64,000 nucleotides of DNA from Aphelenchoides besseyi (GCA_024699855.1 JAMPIQ010000001.1:7564001-7628000), one strand, 5' to 3'; positions 35,083 to 48,449 are shown, counted from the stretch's first letter. Numbers and translations are program-made. Notes: generated by a model not told the origin, from the sequence alone.

Positions 35083-38000
35083 TTTTAAGTATCAAATGGA
35101 TTCGTGAGTAGTTGCAGGTCATGTGACATCACACAACTCCTACTGTATTGCATTCAAAACATGTTACATCCAATTTTGCTTCCAATGAACTCTACGGGTT
35201 TTGAGTGATAAGTGTTAATTAAAGAGACAACGGCCATACGGTTACAAACCACATTGTTAATGAGCGTCGAGGGTCCGGGTTATGGACTGCGAAAATCATA
35301 AACTACGAGGCGTCTAGCCGAGGGTTTGGAACAGAAGCGAACACTTTTTTACTTCCTTTTACATACGTTGACTTTAAAACTGCGGTTTGAAGTTTCGTTT
35401 CTTTTTTTTCACACAACTCGTTGCGGTTTCGAAGACTACAGATGGTGCACTTTAACGTTTAGATGTTAATCTGTGGTCTCATACAAAAAATTGAGGAGGT
35501 TAGATAGTTTGCTTTAAAATTTCATCCATTATTTATAAACATATCCGGTCTACTCCTACAGTTGCACTCAAATAGGTGTGCAGTATGGAATATGATATGA
35601 AAACCTAGATGTTGACCCATAAATTATAGGCCGAATTAAAGTTTAATTGAAGCGAAGAATTTAAAAAAGGTAACTGGTTGGTCTAGAAGTTTGATTATCA
35701 GTCTGAAACGACCCACAGTTTACCGTATTTCGATTTAAAGTTCAGAGTATATAGTGATTCCATGCGAGAATACAATCACATTCTTTCATAGAATGCATCT
35801 TTTTAGTTGTACTCTTCTCGGCCGTAAATGGCATCGACGTTAACAAATGTATTTGGTTGAGGCACAGGATTTTGGTTTTAATCAGACAGCCTATGATATG
35901 AATTTGACAAAAGATATTAGAAAAAAAGTACAAGGACTAGTGCGAATCCTCTTACATACATTTGTGCTTTCGCTCTGCAGAATTTTCGTCCGCATCGACA
36001 CTCACTTGTCTGTCTCCTAATTGCATACTCCTGTTTCATTTTTGTTGTTTTTTGCGGTTTCCGTTTTTCATTCTTCACGTGTCGTATTGACTACTGTAAT
36101 CCCACATTGTCGTGGGTTGCTTTGCGCTTTTTACTCGGTCGATTGCTGGGCAATTGCTTTTGGCAGGAAGATTAAAGAGATCGGATTTGGACGAATGTTC
36201 GTTTCCACTGTGCTACTTTCGCGAAGCCTCCATACGGTAAACACACTTATTTTGAGAACGTTTGTTGAAAAGGATGTTCGGATTTGATTTCGACGAATCT
36301 TCGCGGAACGATTGATCACGTCCGCTCGCTCGCGTCATCGTTTCGGCATCCATATCCTGCAGTTTCTCTCGTTATTCCATGGATAGATAGAGAGAGCAGT
36401 TGGTCTCGAAGTGCAACCGAATAGGTGGAAACCGAGAGGTGGTGCTGTTCAGACTTCCGGCGTAATCAGTCGTCGAAAAGCAGAAATTTTCAAACGGCGA
36501 TGTCTGAGAAAAACGCGTACGCAATTTTTTTGTTACTTTGTCGACAAGGCGAAAAGAAATTCGGTTTTAAGCGTCGAAGATAAGACAATCTCATGAAACC
36601 TTACTGTCTATCAGTCACAGCGATTTGGTCGATGAAAAATGCTCGTCGCAAGAACCATCGTCTCATGATTTGCCACGTGATACGCATTTTTTTGGCTGCT
36701 ACACTGAAAAGGGTTAGCGAAATGGAGAACCACTGCGTTTTGATCGCAATCGTCTCAACGGCAATTCAGCGACCAAAAATAGTTGATAATAGAGAGGTCG
36801 CTTTCTGGTTTTTACCGTATTTCTGAGCAATTACTTACACTCACTATGTAGCTGTTGAAGCACAAGAGCGAAGACCGCAACTTGGAGACAGGTCTTGGTA
36901 TTAGGATTAGTATCCATGGAGTAGAAGTATCGTTTAAAAAGACGAGGTTAGTTCGTATGAAGGTCTCGATTTCTAATCTCGTCTTCGAAATGCGTCGATG
37001 ATCACGATCTTTGATCGAGATTTCAAAAATCTTTTTATGGCGCGTGACTATTTCAAAGTTCATGGCGTGATCTTCGGGCACCTTATCGTTCACTTTCACT
37101 TCTGCAACTTTTTTGACTGAACATGCGGAGGTCTGGACGCGTTTTGTTTCAATTGGCGGTCGCGTGCAACAGAATTCTCCCGTTCGGCCGTCTGTTCGCA
37201 AAATATTCTCGCCGTTCACATTGATCGCAAAAAGCGACACGAACGTGATGCTCGGAAGGCGGCGGGTCCCCGGTTGTTGTCGCTCTGTTTATCTGCCGTC
37301 TCCGCGTTGTCACCTTTTGTCTTTGCTTTTTGATGCACTTCGTGATTTTCGGTCCGTTCTCTCTTGTAGTTCCCCTCGCAACAATGGGCGGCGTTTTTGC
37401 AGGTTGGGTTTCAACGTTTAATTGATGTCGACGGTGATGTCTTAAAGTACGTGCGATTACAAGACGTTTGTACAAATCGATTTTGCATCTCTCACCCCCC
37501 AATACCGTTCATTGCGCCTCGTGGTCAACGACCCAAATTCTCTCTGCTAAACAAAAACAGTCGCCGGATGTCGTCGCTCTCGATCGAGCGCGGCATTCGA
37601 ATACACGACAAACGTCCACCACGCGCAATCGTTCGAAATTGGGCGGAGCGACGCATTTTGGCGAGAGCACGAGAGAGAGAAACAGCATTCTGATGCACGT
37701 AACGTTATTTATTTTTTGGGAGAACAACACTTGCTTGTCGCCCGCCTCGTTTTTTGTTGTCTTTTCTGGTGTTTAGGGGAGAGGGCAAAAGTGGAAAAAA
37801 CGCGAAGGGAAATTCGCGTCAGTCAGTTGAATTTACTTTTCGGTTGGCATAAAAAACCGACCGTTTGCTTCACACCGTTCGTTCCTTTTTGGCATTCATT
37901 TTAACGTTCGCTTTTCTTTGTTCGCTCTCAATTCGAACTTACCGTACGTTCGTTCACATGATTTGCGGGAATCAAGCGGTTCACCGCACACACACCGAGT

Positions 38001-38946
38001 GTCCGTCTGCTTAACACCGATTTCCCCAATTGCACTCGTTTATGACATCAATGTCGCTTTTGGAACAATCCGAACGAAGGCGACAGACAACGTGTTAATT
38101 TCCGCGCTTGTTGCGAGACAAAAAGACGTGATATGTAAAATTGAAAAGAAACAAAAACCAAACGTTGTTGAAAAGAGTGCGGCGTGTCTTTTTTCTATTC
38201 AACAGGCTCGTTTCCGTTCTTCCGGTTTACGTGGCTGCGTTTCATTGTAACGATCTTGGAATTTCACGTCCGCACTTCTCTCGGACATTCGCAACATGTG
38301 AGCGCGAGATCACGCTGCTCACCTGCTCAATTCACGTTTCGAATGGCCACTAGTCTCTTGATCACAAACAAAAACACAATCGCCGCCAAACTTGCGCTGA
38401 AAATCAACGCATTGGAGGAACAATACCCGAAAACAAAAGCACTCACCATCGTCCAATTGCCGGAACGATTCCGCGCTTTTTGTTCTTTTTCGTGTCAAAT
38501 ACAACGACTGTCAATGCGTTTTCGAAAATTATCGTTTCCCATTATTCTCCAAAGCAAACGGTTTAATTCACTCATTTCGGCGGTCATTCTCCTCGGACGG
38601 TCAACCAGGAGCGCACGTTATCAACGTTTTCCGAAACTTCGAAACGTTGCGGAATTAGGGAGACGCAAAATCAGAAAACAACCTCCACAGGTCTTTTTAC
38701 CAACTTCGTGCTTTTTGCGATTTCATCATCCCGTTGGCGATTTTGTGCGCGAACTCAATTACGTGACTCTCGTGTCAGTTCGCGTATTTCGAAACTCCAA
38801 TTCAAACGTGCTGTGAATTTCATTGGCGATTTTGATGTTTCAAATTCAGAAGTTGTCTTCGAACACTGCCGTATCCATCTCGACGGCCGTTAACTCGAAA
38901 CACCCAGTCATCAAACTGTTAACAACGACTTCAATCGCTTTGTGGA

Positions 38947-40422
38947 ATGGAATCAATCAACGGCTCACCAACTGATGGCCCCTACGCTCTCGGTTTGGTC
39001 GATGTGTTGCGATCATCGCCTTCGAACGTCAGTCCAACGATCTCACCACCGCGTTCGGTCGGAACACCCGGAACCATGGAAGCAAATGGCGAGGAAAACA
39101 CCGCTCTCGTATCTCAACTCACGATCGTCAATCCGCCAAACGAACACGAAGAACGACCGTCGTTGAGTTACAAGGTAATTTTTTGGTGCGCTTTAAATGG
39201 TATCTCGTTTTTAGGATTTGATTATTGAAGCAATTGAAAGTAGTCCCGAAAAACGACTAAAACTCTCCGAGATCTACCAAGTCATTCGTTATTTGCATCC
39301 CTATTATCGAAAACGTGCCGACCAATGGGGTTGGCAGAATTCGATTCGACACAATCTTTCTCTTCACGATTGTTTTGTGAAACTGCCGTTAAAACAAACA
39401 TCGGCAAGTGGTGTCGTAGGTTTGTTTGATCGTGCTTAACAAACAAATTAGCGGTTTTATATGCAGGTCATTTTTGGACCGTTGCGCGTGATGGCGAAGA
39501 CAAGAGTGGATCTTCCAGAAGAAGAAGTCGAAATGGCGCCCGACTACAAAGATGTGCTAGTGGAAAAGTGGCTTCGGTTAATGCCAAGATCAAAGGAAAA
39601 GGAAGACAGAGTGTTTCGTCGGATTCCGGTGTAATGAGCTTAAGTGATGAAAGTCAATCCAATTCACCGAACATTTCACTTTTGGTCGATGGCGGTTTGT
39701 TATGTCGAAAAGAAACAATGACGTTGAACAACGTGAGCTCCGCTCCTCAACTTCATCGGCCTGTTCCATCGTACGCAATGGAACTGCAAAAATCGGCACT
39801 TCAAACGTCCGGAACATCAACGAACTTCTTAACTGCAATGGCTTTGGCTAACAATCAAGCGGCTGTCAACTCGACATTAACATCGAACAACGTAGTTGAT
39901 CCGAACACTCTTCTCGCGTCATTTCCTGAACTTTTGAATGGTACTCAGTCGTTGAATGCTCAACTTTTGTCACGTTTGGCTCAAATGCAAGAGGAAACGC
40001 CGACAGCAGCATCATCAGTTGGAGTTCTCGACACAACGTCTGGCGATCAAATACAACGACTAAGACTATTGAATGTCTACCTTTATCAACAACAACTTCT
40101 TCAACAACTGGTTACGGGAATCGGCAATTCACCGCAACAACAACAAGTTCAATCTCTTGGCGCCGTACTGCTCAACCAATTGGCCGCAAGAACGTCGACA
40201 AATGTGCATCTTCCGGCTCCACCTGTTACATCAACTATCACTCAACAACCTACCGTCGAATCTCCAACTAACACTGCAGTAAACGACTTTCAACAACAAT
40301 TACTCAACTTTATTGGTCACCAATTAAATGATGGACTTCTCGGTTCAGATTCTTCATCCTCTAATGACTCAATGCCTCCCGCTTCAGAAGCATCAAATAA
40401 AGACAATTTGGTTGTCATTTAG
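38947..40422 (+). CDS. forkhead-box transcription factor
   Basis: DNA-binding regulator. Exons about 38947-39173, 39215-39419 and 39467-40422; all phases agree. The N-terminus [16 protein letters not shown] is followed by a Ser/Pro-rich stretch. The forkhead domain runs from [20 protein letters not shown], through [20 protein letters not shown] and the recognition helix [20 protein letters not shown], to [13 protein letters not shown]. Instead of the usual lysine-rich W1 wing it has [13 protein letters not shown]. The segment SRRRSRN follows as a probable nuclear localisation signal. The C-terminal half is Ser/Asn/Gln-rich ([20 protein letters not shown]). I cannot assign it to a FOX class with certainty. 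It lies next to a large non-coding gap. Confidence 0.9.
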
Positions 40423-40977
40423 TTAGACTTTTGTTATTTCCTAAATTTTGGTATTCACCTCCGTGTTTCTTTCCGAGACGTTCATTTCGATCTCCGTTTC
40501 CTTATTTTCTTTCCATTAATTCGTTTCCCCCCGACATCCAAACTTTCTTTTGAATATGAAGAGAACGGGGAAACTGTTTCCTAATTATTCAGGTTTCTTT
40601 CATTTTACGTTGATTGTTCGCAGCGTACTTATTGTTCGACAATCTCGTTCCCGCAATACTACACCGCCACTCTCTCACGTCATGAACTCGGTCCTTTTTG
40701 ATTCTAACAAATCACTAGTCTAACTTCCTATTTCTTATTCAGTCACCTGTTTCAGTCAAATCCTACGAGTTTCGATCTTTCGTAATCATTGTACTCGACC
40801 GGTGTTTACAGTAATCGACGCGTTCATCAAACTTCGGTTATCTTCTGTTTCTTATTTTCTTCGTGCTAACAATTACATGTTATTGTTGCGATGTGAAGGC
40901 TCCACCTGGACGTACGTGTAGAATAAACAATTCTAATATTATCGATAAACGAGAAAATTCGACATTTCGAGATCAAG
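40423..40977. other. 3' region of the forkhead gene
   Basis: 555 bp between two tail-to-tail genes. T/C-rich, without open frames of note. It contains probable 3' UTR and poly-A signals of both the forkhead and the TAF1B genes, for example aataaac near 40922. Confidence 0.5.
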
Positions 40978-43900
40978 TCACCAGTAATATTTGGCAAAAA
41001 AATCGTTGAGTTCCAATTCCTTCAGCTTCCATCGAGCTAATTTAATGAATTCCATCTCCTGTTCTTCTTCATTCTTCTCATTGTCTATTTCCTGAAAGCA
41101 TATTGACGACTGTGTTATTAGAAGTGCCAACCTCTTCAGCATTCTCTGGTGGTTCATTTGATGTCGAATCAGATTGTTCGTTTTGTTCTTCGTTGCTTGA
41201 AAGATCGAAGTCACTGCTCAAATACAATTCGTCGGTCTCGCCATTTTCGGACACAGTTGTGCTGTAATGTTTGGTCCTCAGATTAAATACAAAAAATAAA
41301 CAAACGTTGACTTCTGCATGAAACAAATCTCAACAAATGTGAAACAAAAGTACAAAACTTCAATTCCTTCACCAATTGTCGCCGCCAATTGAAACAGAAG
41401 ACTTTTGAAAGACTCGCTCAAGTAAATTTGTTCATCTCGAAATCGGAACTTGAAGAATTGAAAAGCAAAAAGTGGTCGTTTATCCCGCCATGGAGATTTT
41501 CGATTGCGCACAGGCAAACTCTAAACAGTCGAGTTGACAAATTCACTGGACTTGATGTTTACCTTGTATCTTCGAAAACAAGGAAACATCTTCTGCCACA
41601 ATCTGCTTAATTCATCGTCATTCTGAAACAAATGATTGTATGAACAGAAAGAAAAACAAACTTCATTTTTGACATCATTCGGCAAATTTTCATACTCAAC
41701 GTGATCTCTCTGAAATCAAGTCTTGCATTACGAAGGAATATTGTCGATGATTACGTTGAAATCGTGATTTAGAATCTTCAATCTTCTAGCGTCGATTTTG
41801 GGATCTTTGTCGTCCACTTTCTGACCCAACTCGCCGTGGGCCCGAATTGGTGCTAAAGCAAATGAAATCAAAGCTCACTTCGTCGGCTTACCGTATTTGG
41901 CCAAATCAGACTGAAAGAAGTTTTTTGACATGGTTGTACGATTGAATGCAAAACATTGATAGAACGCCTTCTTCTTCGGTTGTGTATGTGAATGAGGCGG
42001 AATAACAGTTCGCACATCGACTGGACAATAGTAAGTACCGTAGTGATATAAACTTTGTGTATTAAGACGATCAAAGAAGAAGTCCAAATTGAAACTGAAG
42101 TTGTAATCGTTGATGGAACACTACGTCAAACAAACTTTGAATTAAGAAGATGATTTGCCGAATTTCCTTTACGTAGTAAGTTTCTCATCGTCAATTGTTG
42201 AAGCCAAGCAGTGAAGTCAAATTCTCGGTTTTCTTTGTTTTTTTCCTTAATTTGAAAGTCCTAATACTTTTAGTCACTACTTACTGCCAATTCGAATTCT
42301 GTTTTGTCGTCCAAAATGAACATGAGTTTGAGAGCGAGCAAAATGACTGCCATTGCTTTGGTTTCAGGTGGCATACAGACACTGGAACATTGAATTGCAA
42401 TTGATTACTGAATGACAGCTTACAGTTGATTAAAACGATCTGCTTCTGTTTTGCGTTCAATTGCTCCGAACGGTGCTTTCATGTAGGAGTTCGGATATCT
42501 ACTCGCGAAGCATTTAGGCATTCCGAGAATTGCTCTACGCAAATCTTCATTTCTTTTGGCTGTTCGCATGTTGCTCAACGATTGTGAAGTAAATTCAGCT
42601 GTTGGTGCGGGCAGAAAATGCATGACGATTTGAATTCGAGACCAAATTGCTGGTGGGAGGTTAAGATCAAAAATGAAACGGCGAAACATCTAAACCGAAA
42701 GATTGATTTTGGCTCGATTATCTCTTCATACCGTCTCCATACTTGGTATTGTAACTGACATGGGTATTTTGATGGACTGAACAAGAAATGAAAGTGACCA
42801 GTACAATTTGGACAGAATTTCAATCTGCAACCAAAAGTTTTAATCGTTAACTGCGGACATCAATTCACTCCGTAATCATATTTCCAACTACGCAACGACA
42901 AACTATGAGTTGTCGGGACTTGCTTGGGATCACGCGCAAAATTCAGATCGAGAAGATACTGACGTGTGATTCCGAAACGATCTTCACGATTCCATCTGAA
43001 ATTGTACAAGTCCGTTGAATCGAATATATGCACAAACCGATGTAGTTCGGTAAGTAAAATCCAACGAACTCCAACGCAATGACAAGCAAGATAAATGATG
43101 TTGAGCAACAAATCCAAATGCAAATAAACGCGAGCAGCCTGGAAATGACTATTTGTTTGATTCTACTTCTTTTGTGCTCACCACTTTTACTGCATTGATT
43201 GATAGAGTGGTCTCGAACTCTTGAAATGGTTCAACTTCGTACTCTTGCTCGTCTTCGTTAACTTCCAATTCCGAAGGATCCATTGCGCTGAGTTCCCACT
43301 GTGACATGTTCTGTAATTGTGACTTCCTCTTTTCTTTTTCTTTTCGTTTTTTGGTTGCTTGTTGAATGTCTTTACGCAATTGACTGCAACCGAAGGCTTA
43401 AAAACAGGATGTTGCTATAAACTCACACTTGTGTTTTTGCCATAATAACTTTGCACTGATCGTGCAAAGTTGCGATTTCGTAATCAGTGAAAGCGACTCC
43501 CGTAGCACAGAGATATGATTGAAATATGTTATTCGCATAATCCTAAAGTGCACACGTATTCTTTAGTTGAGTCAAACATACGACAACGCTTTCTGGTACT
43601 TTAAAATCTGTATGCAATTTGTACGAGATACGAGTCAAAATATACGTTGCAGTCGCCAAACGTCGACCCACTTGGCTCAAATATTTCGGGTAATCAACAT
43701 CCGCTCGGATCTCATGTTCGGGAATTGCGACGTGTGTGCTTTTCTAGAAAAACTAAGCCACTCAATAAGTCCTGTGTATCAATACCCGTGTTGTTTTTTT
43801 GTCTTCGTGTTTCTCTTCATCGAGTTTCTGTCTTGGTTGTCTGATTCGAAGTTGTCCGATGGTATTTTCTGTGTCCACTTCTCGCATTCCCTACAAGAAC

Positions 43901-44017
43901 AATCAGACCGGAAGTTCGTGTTATGCTTACCACGTTCTGAGTACCACAATCATTGCAGTAATAAAGACCATCCACCTCGTGCAAATTCTGTGAGCGGCAA
44001 ATAGTACACGTAGACAT
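40978..44017 (-). CDS. TAF1B: RNA polymerase I transcription factor subunit TAF1B/Rrn7
   Basis: Subunit of the selectivity factor that recruits Pol I to rDNA promoters. The N-terminus is a zinc ribbon: MSTCTICRSQNLHEVDGLYY, then CNDCGTQN, giving C-x2-C and C-x2-C. The middle has a Lys-rich stretch (QQATKKRKEKEKRKSQL) followed by the acidic EVNEDEQEYEVEPFQEF, and then the conserved helical part (HLDLLLNIIYLACHCVGVRW, LLTELHRFVHIFDST, FGITRQYLLDLNFARDPK). The C-terminus is acidic, then ends KLKELELNDFFAKYYW. Many exons with short introns. A gtttgtag acceptor lies just before the ATG. It follows RagC/D on the same strand by 375 bp. Confidence 0.82.
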
Positions 44018-44392
44018 TCCGAAATCTACAAACTCCTCTTATTCCTCCTATTCAGTTTAACTGTTAAATAAACAAATTGAGATAAACGAATCTTATCTTC
44101 CCACGCAATTTCCAGAAGTCTATCTGATATAATTTTATTGAGCGACTGTAATTAAACGGAACATTGTCAAGAATCAAATCGAAAACTTTGAATTCGATCG
44201 TTGGAAGCAATGAGAGTTGCATAGAGAACGTCTGGAATGTTTTACGGTCATTTCGTAAAAGTCATGGAATAGCCAACAATAAAAAAGCAAAGCCAGTAAT
44301 TCAGAATTTGAATAAATCGATTGATATGTACACTACGGGCAGTAAAATGTAATACCGTCGAAAATGCAAAGAACCTAAGAAGTTCAATCCAT
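44018..44392. other. intergenic spacer
   Basis: Between two minus-strand genes, TAF1B and RagC/D. A short plus-strand frame (44164-44352) is antisense noise. Nothing else is seen. Confidence 0.4.
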
Positions 44393-45679
44393 TCATTGAG
44401 TGAATGTGGTTCGCATTTTCCCCAACTTAAAAACTTGCTCAATACCCTGCAATTGCAACATAAGAATACCGGACACGAAAAAACTAACCTCTTTGAAAAC
44501 ATTGAAATTGAAATCGATGAGTCCCTGCTTCTCGTAATTCTCCTCTTTGATCACACAAACCAACGCCAAAAAGACGTTGATTTGTCGCATGAAGATCACT
44601 TGTTTTGTTCGTAACATCACAACCGCCGACGCCTTCGGATCGAAGCCCACGGTTTGTCGTCGATCTCTTTAGTGATGGAAAATACAGAACATAAAGATGT
44701 CCAGACATACCCGTAGATTGACGACAAATCGGTTGAAACATCCAACATATCACAACACAACTCGTAAGTAGCCATATCGACCGGTGCAGTATCAGTGGCG
44801 ATGTAAATCTTACTGGCAACATCAAAAAGGAATGACTTTTCAACATTGGATCCCTAGAACACGCGTAACAAATGAGTAGACGATTTCACTCACCTGATTA
44901 AACATATCCAACAGAGATTCCAACGCCAAGAGCTTTTTGATCAATTTCTGAACCACTTTACTGAAGGCTTCGAAGATCGAATGGTCGTAGATCGAAGTCA
45001 TGTGATAGTTTATCCTGATCATATCCATTTCTTGTTCAGCCAGCTCGTCCTGAACGGTTTGAAAAATCTTCCGGTGGGTCTCCATTTTTGCTTCTTCACA
45101 TAAACCGTCGACTTTATGAACAAAAACCTAAAAAGTTAGTCAAATAAATGCGTCAAAATTGAAAAAACCTCAAATTTGATGTTTTTGTTGATTCCATAGG
45201 AGCGAATTATCGTTGGAATCATTTTCTTTAGAGCTTCATCATAGTCGGCCTGAAATGTTCCCACTTGTAATGTTAATGAAGAGTGAAATGACCTGTGCAT
45301 CGATAACAAATAGTAGAGCACCACAGCGTGTGAAAATCGACTTTGTGTCGAAGCCGGCTTCAAACGGATCGACTTGTCCGGGAAATTCGATGGTCTCAAA
45401 ATTAATAAACGAGTCAGTGATGGCTAAAACTCGAGTTTACGTGGAAATCTATCGAAAAGAAAATTTACATTCGTTCGTTACACGCGCTGTGCTTTCCACG
45501 AACAACGTTTCGTTCGGAGACATTTTCTGGAAAACCACTTTACGAATTGAAGTCTTTCCACTTCGTTTGAGGCCCATGATCACAATAGTCGGGCGATTTG
45601 CCGAGGAAACTTCCGTGTCGTCATCTTCGTCTTTGAGTCCGTACTCGAACTCCGATCCCTCGTAATCGCCGGTGTCCAT
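44393..45679 (-). CDS. RRAGC: Rag GTPase, RagC/D type
   Basis: Lysosomal small GTPase of the Rag heterodimer that signals amino acids to TORC1. It begins [20 protein letters not shown], an acidic leader, then the P-loop [19 protein letters not shown]. Switch II reads [17 protein letters not shown], and the guanine-specificity motif is HKVDGL, which is the Rag form. [20 protein letters not shown] matches the RagC/D core. The C-terminal roadblock-like domain carries [20 protein letters not shown] and [20 protein letters not shown]. Final exon after a 42-nt intron ends at 44393. Confidence 0.93.
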
Positions 45680-46008
45680 AACTCCGGATTGAAATACGTA
45701 GCAGAAAAATTGATTACCAGATTCTCTTATCAGACCTACGTAAACAATTGAAACATTTCGTTCAATAACAGAAATCTTTCTAGCAAGTGACCGTTGGTGG
45801 ACGGATTGTCAATCAACGATTTTCCATCGTGGTTCAGAGACACCTCTTTTCTTAGCGGCTCACAACGTCCTACAACAACCACATTCCAACAAGTTTATTC
45901 TTAAGTACAAAATCACATGATAGCAGATACTACGAAAAATGATCAAAAGTTGGAATGATGAGATTCAGTTAATTGCAATTGACTGTCTTTTTAAAGAATT
46001 CAAGAGAA
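45680..46008. other. intergenic spacer
   Basis: Between RagC/D and MCM5, both on the minus strand. No coding signal. Probably MCM5 3' UTR and RagC/D upstream sequence. Confidence 0.4.
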
Positions 46009-48449
46009 TCAGAAGCTTATGAAGGTAATGCGGTTTTGTGCGTCCTCAACAAAAATAGCTTCTCGTTTGCACTCTTCAAACACTTCCTCAGCAACGTCGA
46101 CCGTGATGCCACGACTGGTGCAGGCTCTGATCAATTCGTCTCGCATACAAGAATGATTGTCTTTGCTCATCAAAAGATCACGCATGAGATCGAAGGCTTT
46201 GTCTTTTGGTGATTTATGTCTGAAATAATTTCGAATTCTGTTGTGCTAAGAAATACAATCCAACCGATGAGTTTTGTTGGTTGGATTCAACGACGATTTC
46301 GAAACGTCCATTAGACGAATGGCTTCGTCGAGATGCTCAGAGGTCACTTCATCACTTAAATTCACACGTGCCAATGCGGTAGCCAAACGAATCACACCCA
46401 AAAGAATACGTGGCGAAGTGTAAGTTGAATTGACATTCTCTTGCGATTCTTGCCGCATCTCAACGTACTTATCGATTAAACGATCCATCAGTTTGACGTC
46501 GACTTTCGGTTGCTTTTGCTTGCACAAAGTAATGTACTTTCTAAGAAGTCAATTAAACATACAATCAACTTATGTTAACATACCGAACAAGTTCCATCGG
46601 CAGCACTTCAACTTCCAATTTCGGGTGTGCACCCTCACGATGAACATAAGTAACGTGCTTTGACAAACGAGCATCTGTTTCCGGATCCGGAAAATCGCAA
46701 ATCAAAAACAGAAGATCGAAACGTGAAATCAATGCAGCGGGCAATTGAATGTTTTCAGAAATCGACTTCTTCGGATTGTAACGACCATAAGCGGGATTAG
46801 CAGCGGCCACAATCGCAACACGTGCATTCAACGAAGTTAAGATTCCCGCTTTTGCAATTGAAATGGTTTGTTGTTCCATGACTTCGTGAATTGCAGTTCG
46901 ATCCCCATCCATCATTTTATCGAATTCATCGATACAACAAATTCCACCATCGGCTAATACCAAAGCTCCACCTTCCAATGTCATTTCTCCAGTAAGCGGA
47001 TCTTTTACAACGGCAGCTGTAAGACCAACTCCCGACGAACCACGACCGGTCGTGTACTGACTGCGAAGTGCCAATCGATCAACGTACGATAGCAGTTGAG
47101 ATTTTGCGACACCTGGATCTCCAACCAAAAGCACGTTGATTGCTCCACGAATCTTCATTCCCGTTTCACTTGCATCTACACCACCGATCAAAGACAACAG
47201 CAACGCTTTTTTGATATCATCCATTCCGTACACTTCCGGTGCAATGCTTCGAGCCAGAATCTCGTAAATGTTGGGTTGTAAAACAATTTCCATTTCGTCC
47301 TCATCCAACTTAAGCTCGTCAAGATCCTCAGATTCGTTTCGATGATTCAAAACGTGCTGAAAATCAACTGATAAAACAACGTTCAATCATCTTATTAACA
47401 TACGTGAGTTTCGATAAACACGTTGGTAATAAGTCCACCAGAAGCTTGCTTGAATCCCGTGTTTAATGATGGAGTCAAGACACCCGACAAAATTACGTTA
47501 TCTCCCGGCTGTGCTTTTCGCGTGTTTTCACCTCGTAAGTAGATGTTTACAGCACGAGGAATTGAGCCCGTAGGAACTTGGTCGCTCTAAATTTAACAGT
47601 TTTACGAACATTAGGAATACACCAACCAATTCTTGAATTCGAATCTCTTGAAACTTTGGCAGTTTCGAAGCGCGAAGTTGCGGTTGCAAACGACCGTTTG
47701 CTCTCGATTCCACACACTCCTTACTTGGGCAGTTGACAGCCGGTTGAAAGACACGTCCGTTAATCGCCTGATAAGTTTCACTGCCACACGTATCACACGA
47801 GTAAGTAACCACACTCACAGACGGTTTGACGTCTGTTGCGCGAATCACAACTCCACGAAGCGAAACCAATCGTCCCACGTGCTCGGCCCGAATCTCACGA
47901 ACACACAAGGGCTTCGAAAGAGAATCTTTGATGAAGTAAACTTCGCTGAAAACATAATGAATTTAAGTTTTGACCATTTAAATATACAATCTTCGCATCA
48001 GCTCCGGTGGATAATTTTTTCGTGGATCATTTGGAGTTCGTCCATCAGCTTGGTTTTCTTTCTCCTGTCGATCCATGTACAAACGTTGAAAGATGAAGGC
48101 GTCACGAGCATCCAAAACGGGAGGCTAAACGTTACAAAAACTGGTTGCAGTGAACTTGCTCTCAACTTACATCGTCGTCACCCAACAACTCACGTGCATA
48201 TTCGTCGATCACTTCGGCAATAAGCTTTTGATAGCGAAGAGTGTTTTTGTCAATAACCTCGTGCAGTTCCTCGTCGAATTGGTGAATGTGGTCCATTTTA
48301 ACGTAAATCGCTATTTGACGTCGTCGTGAAATCGCAGCAACTTGGTCGGAGTAAACATACTCCTTCACTCCCTGATCGTTTGTCACATAGAAAGAGCGAA
48401 CAAAATTGGAAAGTCGTACTTTTGCATCGTCGTAATCCTTGATCGACAT
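46009..48449 (-). CDS. MCM5: replicative helicase subunit MCM5
   Basis: Subunit of the MCM2-7 helicase. Features in order: N-domain starting [22 protein letters not shown]-fold with [17 protein letters not shown]; a zinc finger ([10 protein letters not shown] and CPSKEC); and the ATPase domain with Walker [15 protein letters not shown], Walker B CIDEFDKM and the arginine-finger motif [18 protein letters not shown]. The C-terminal winged helix ends with [10 protein letters not shown]. The start at 48449 gives an N-terminus about 20 residues shorter than usual, lacking the family's FDDxGxFY opening; an upstream exon was not found. It starts a minus-strand series MCM5, RagC/D, TAF1B. Confidence 0.94.

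Larger units (their letters stand above)
33058..38946. other. 5.9 kb gene-poor region upstream of the forkhead gene
   Basis: The largest gap in the window. Neighbouring genes are packed with gaps of a few hundred bases, so this is unusual here. Open frames exist (the longest is 38184-38816 on plus, 210 codons) but have no recognisable domains, no repeat structure and no splice support. The right half (36.8-38.9 kb) looks GC-rich and CpG-rich relative to the rest, with short GAGA and GATA runs near 36385 and 37670. It leads into the forkhead start at 38947. A cis-regulatory domain or a long 5' leader is the likeliest content. Two coding-like patches (33567-33818 and 34885-35082) are listed separately. 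Confidence 0.55.

Noticed and set aside
36812..37240. 142-codon frame on the minus strand
   Set aside because: No domain, no splice context; overlaps equally long frames on the other strand.
38184..38816. 210-codon open frame on the plus strand upstream of the forkhead gene
   Set aside because: Composition is Arg/Phe/Ser-rich without any motif, overlapping open frames exist in other phases, and no splice or start context supports it. Likely a by-product of CpG-rich sequence.
45973..46212. 79-codon plus-strand frame
   Set aside because: It is antisense to the last MCM5 exon, whose reading has clear MCM5 homology.
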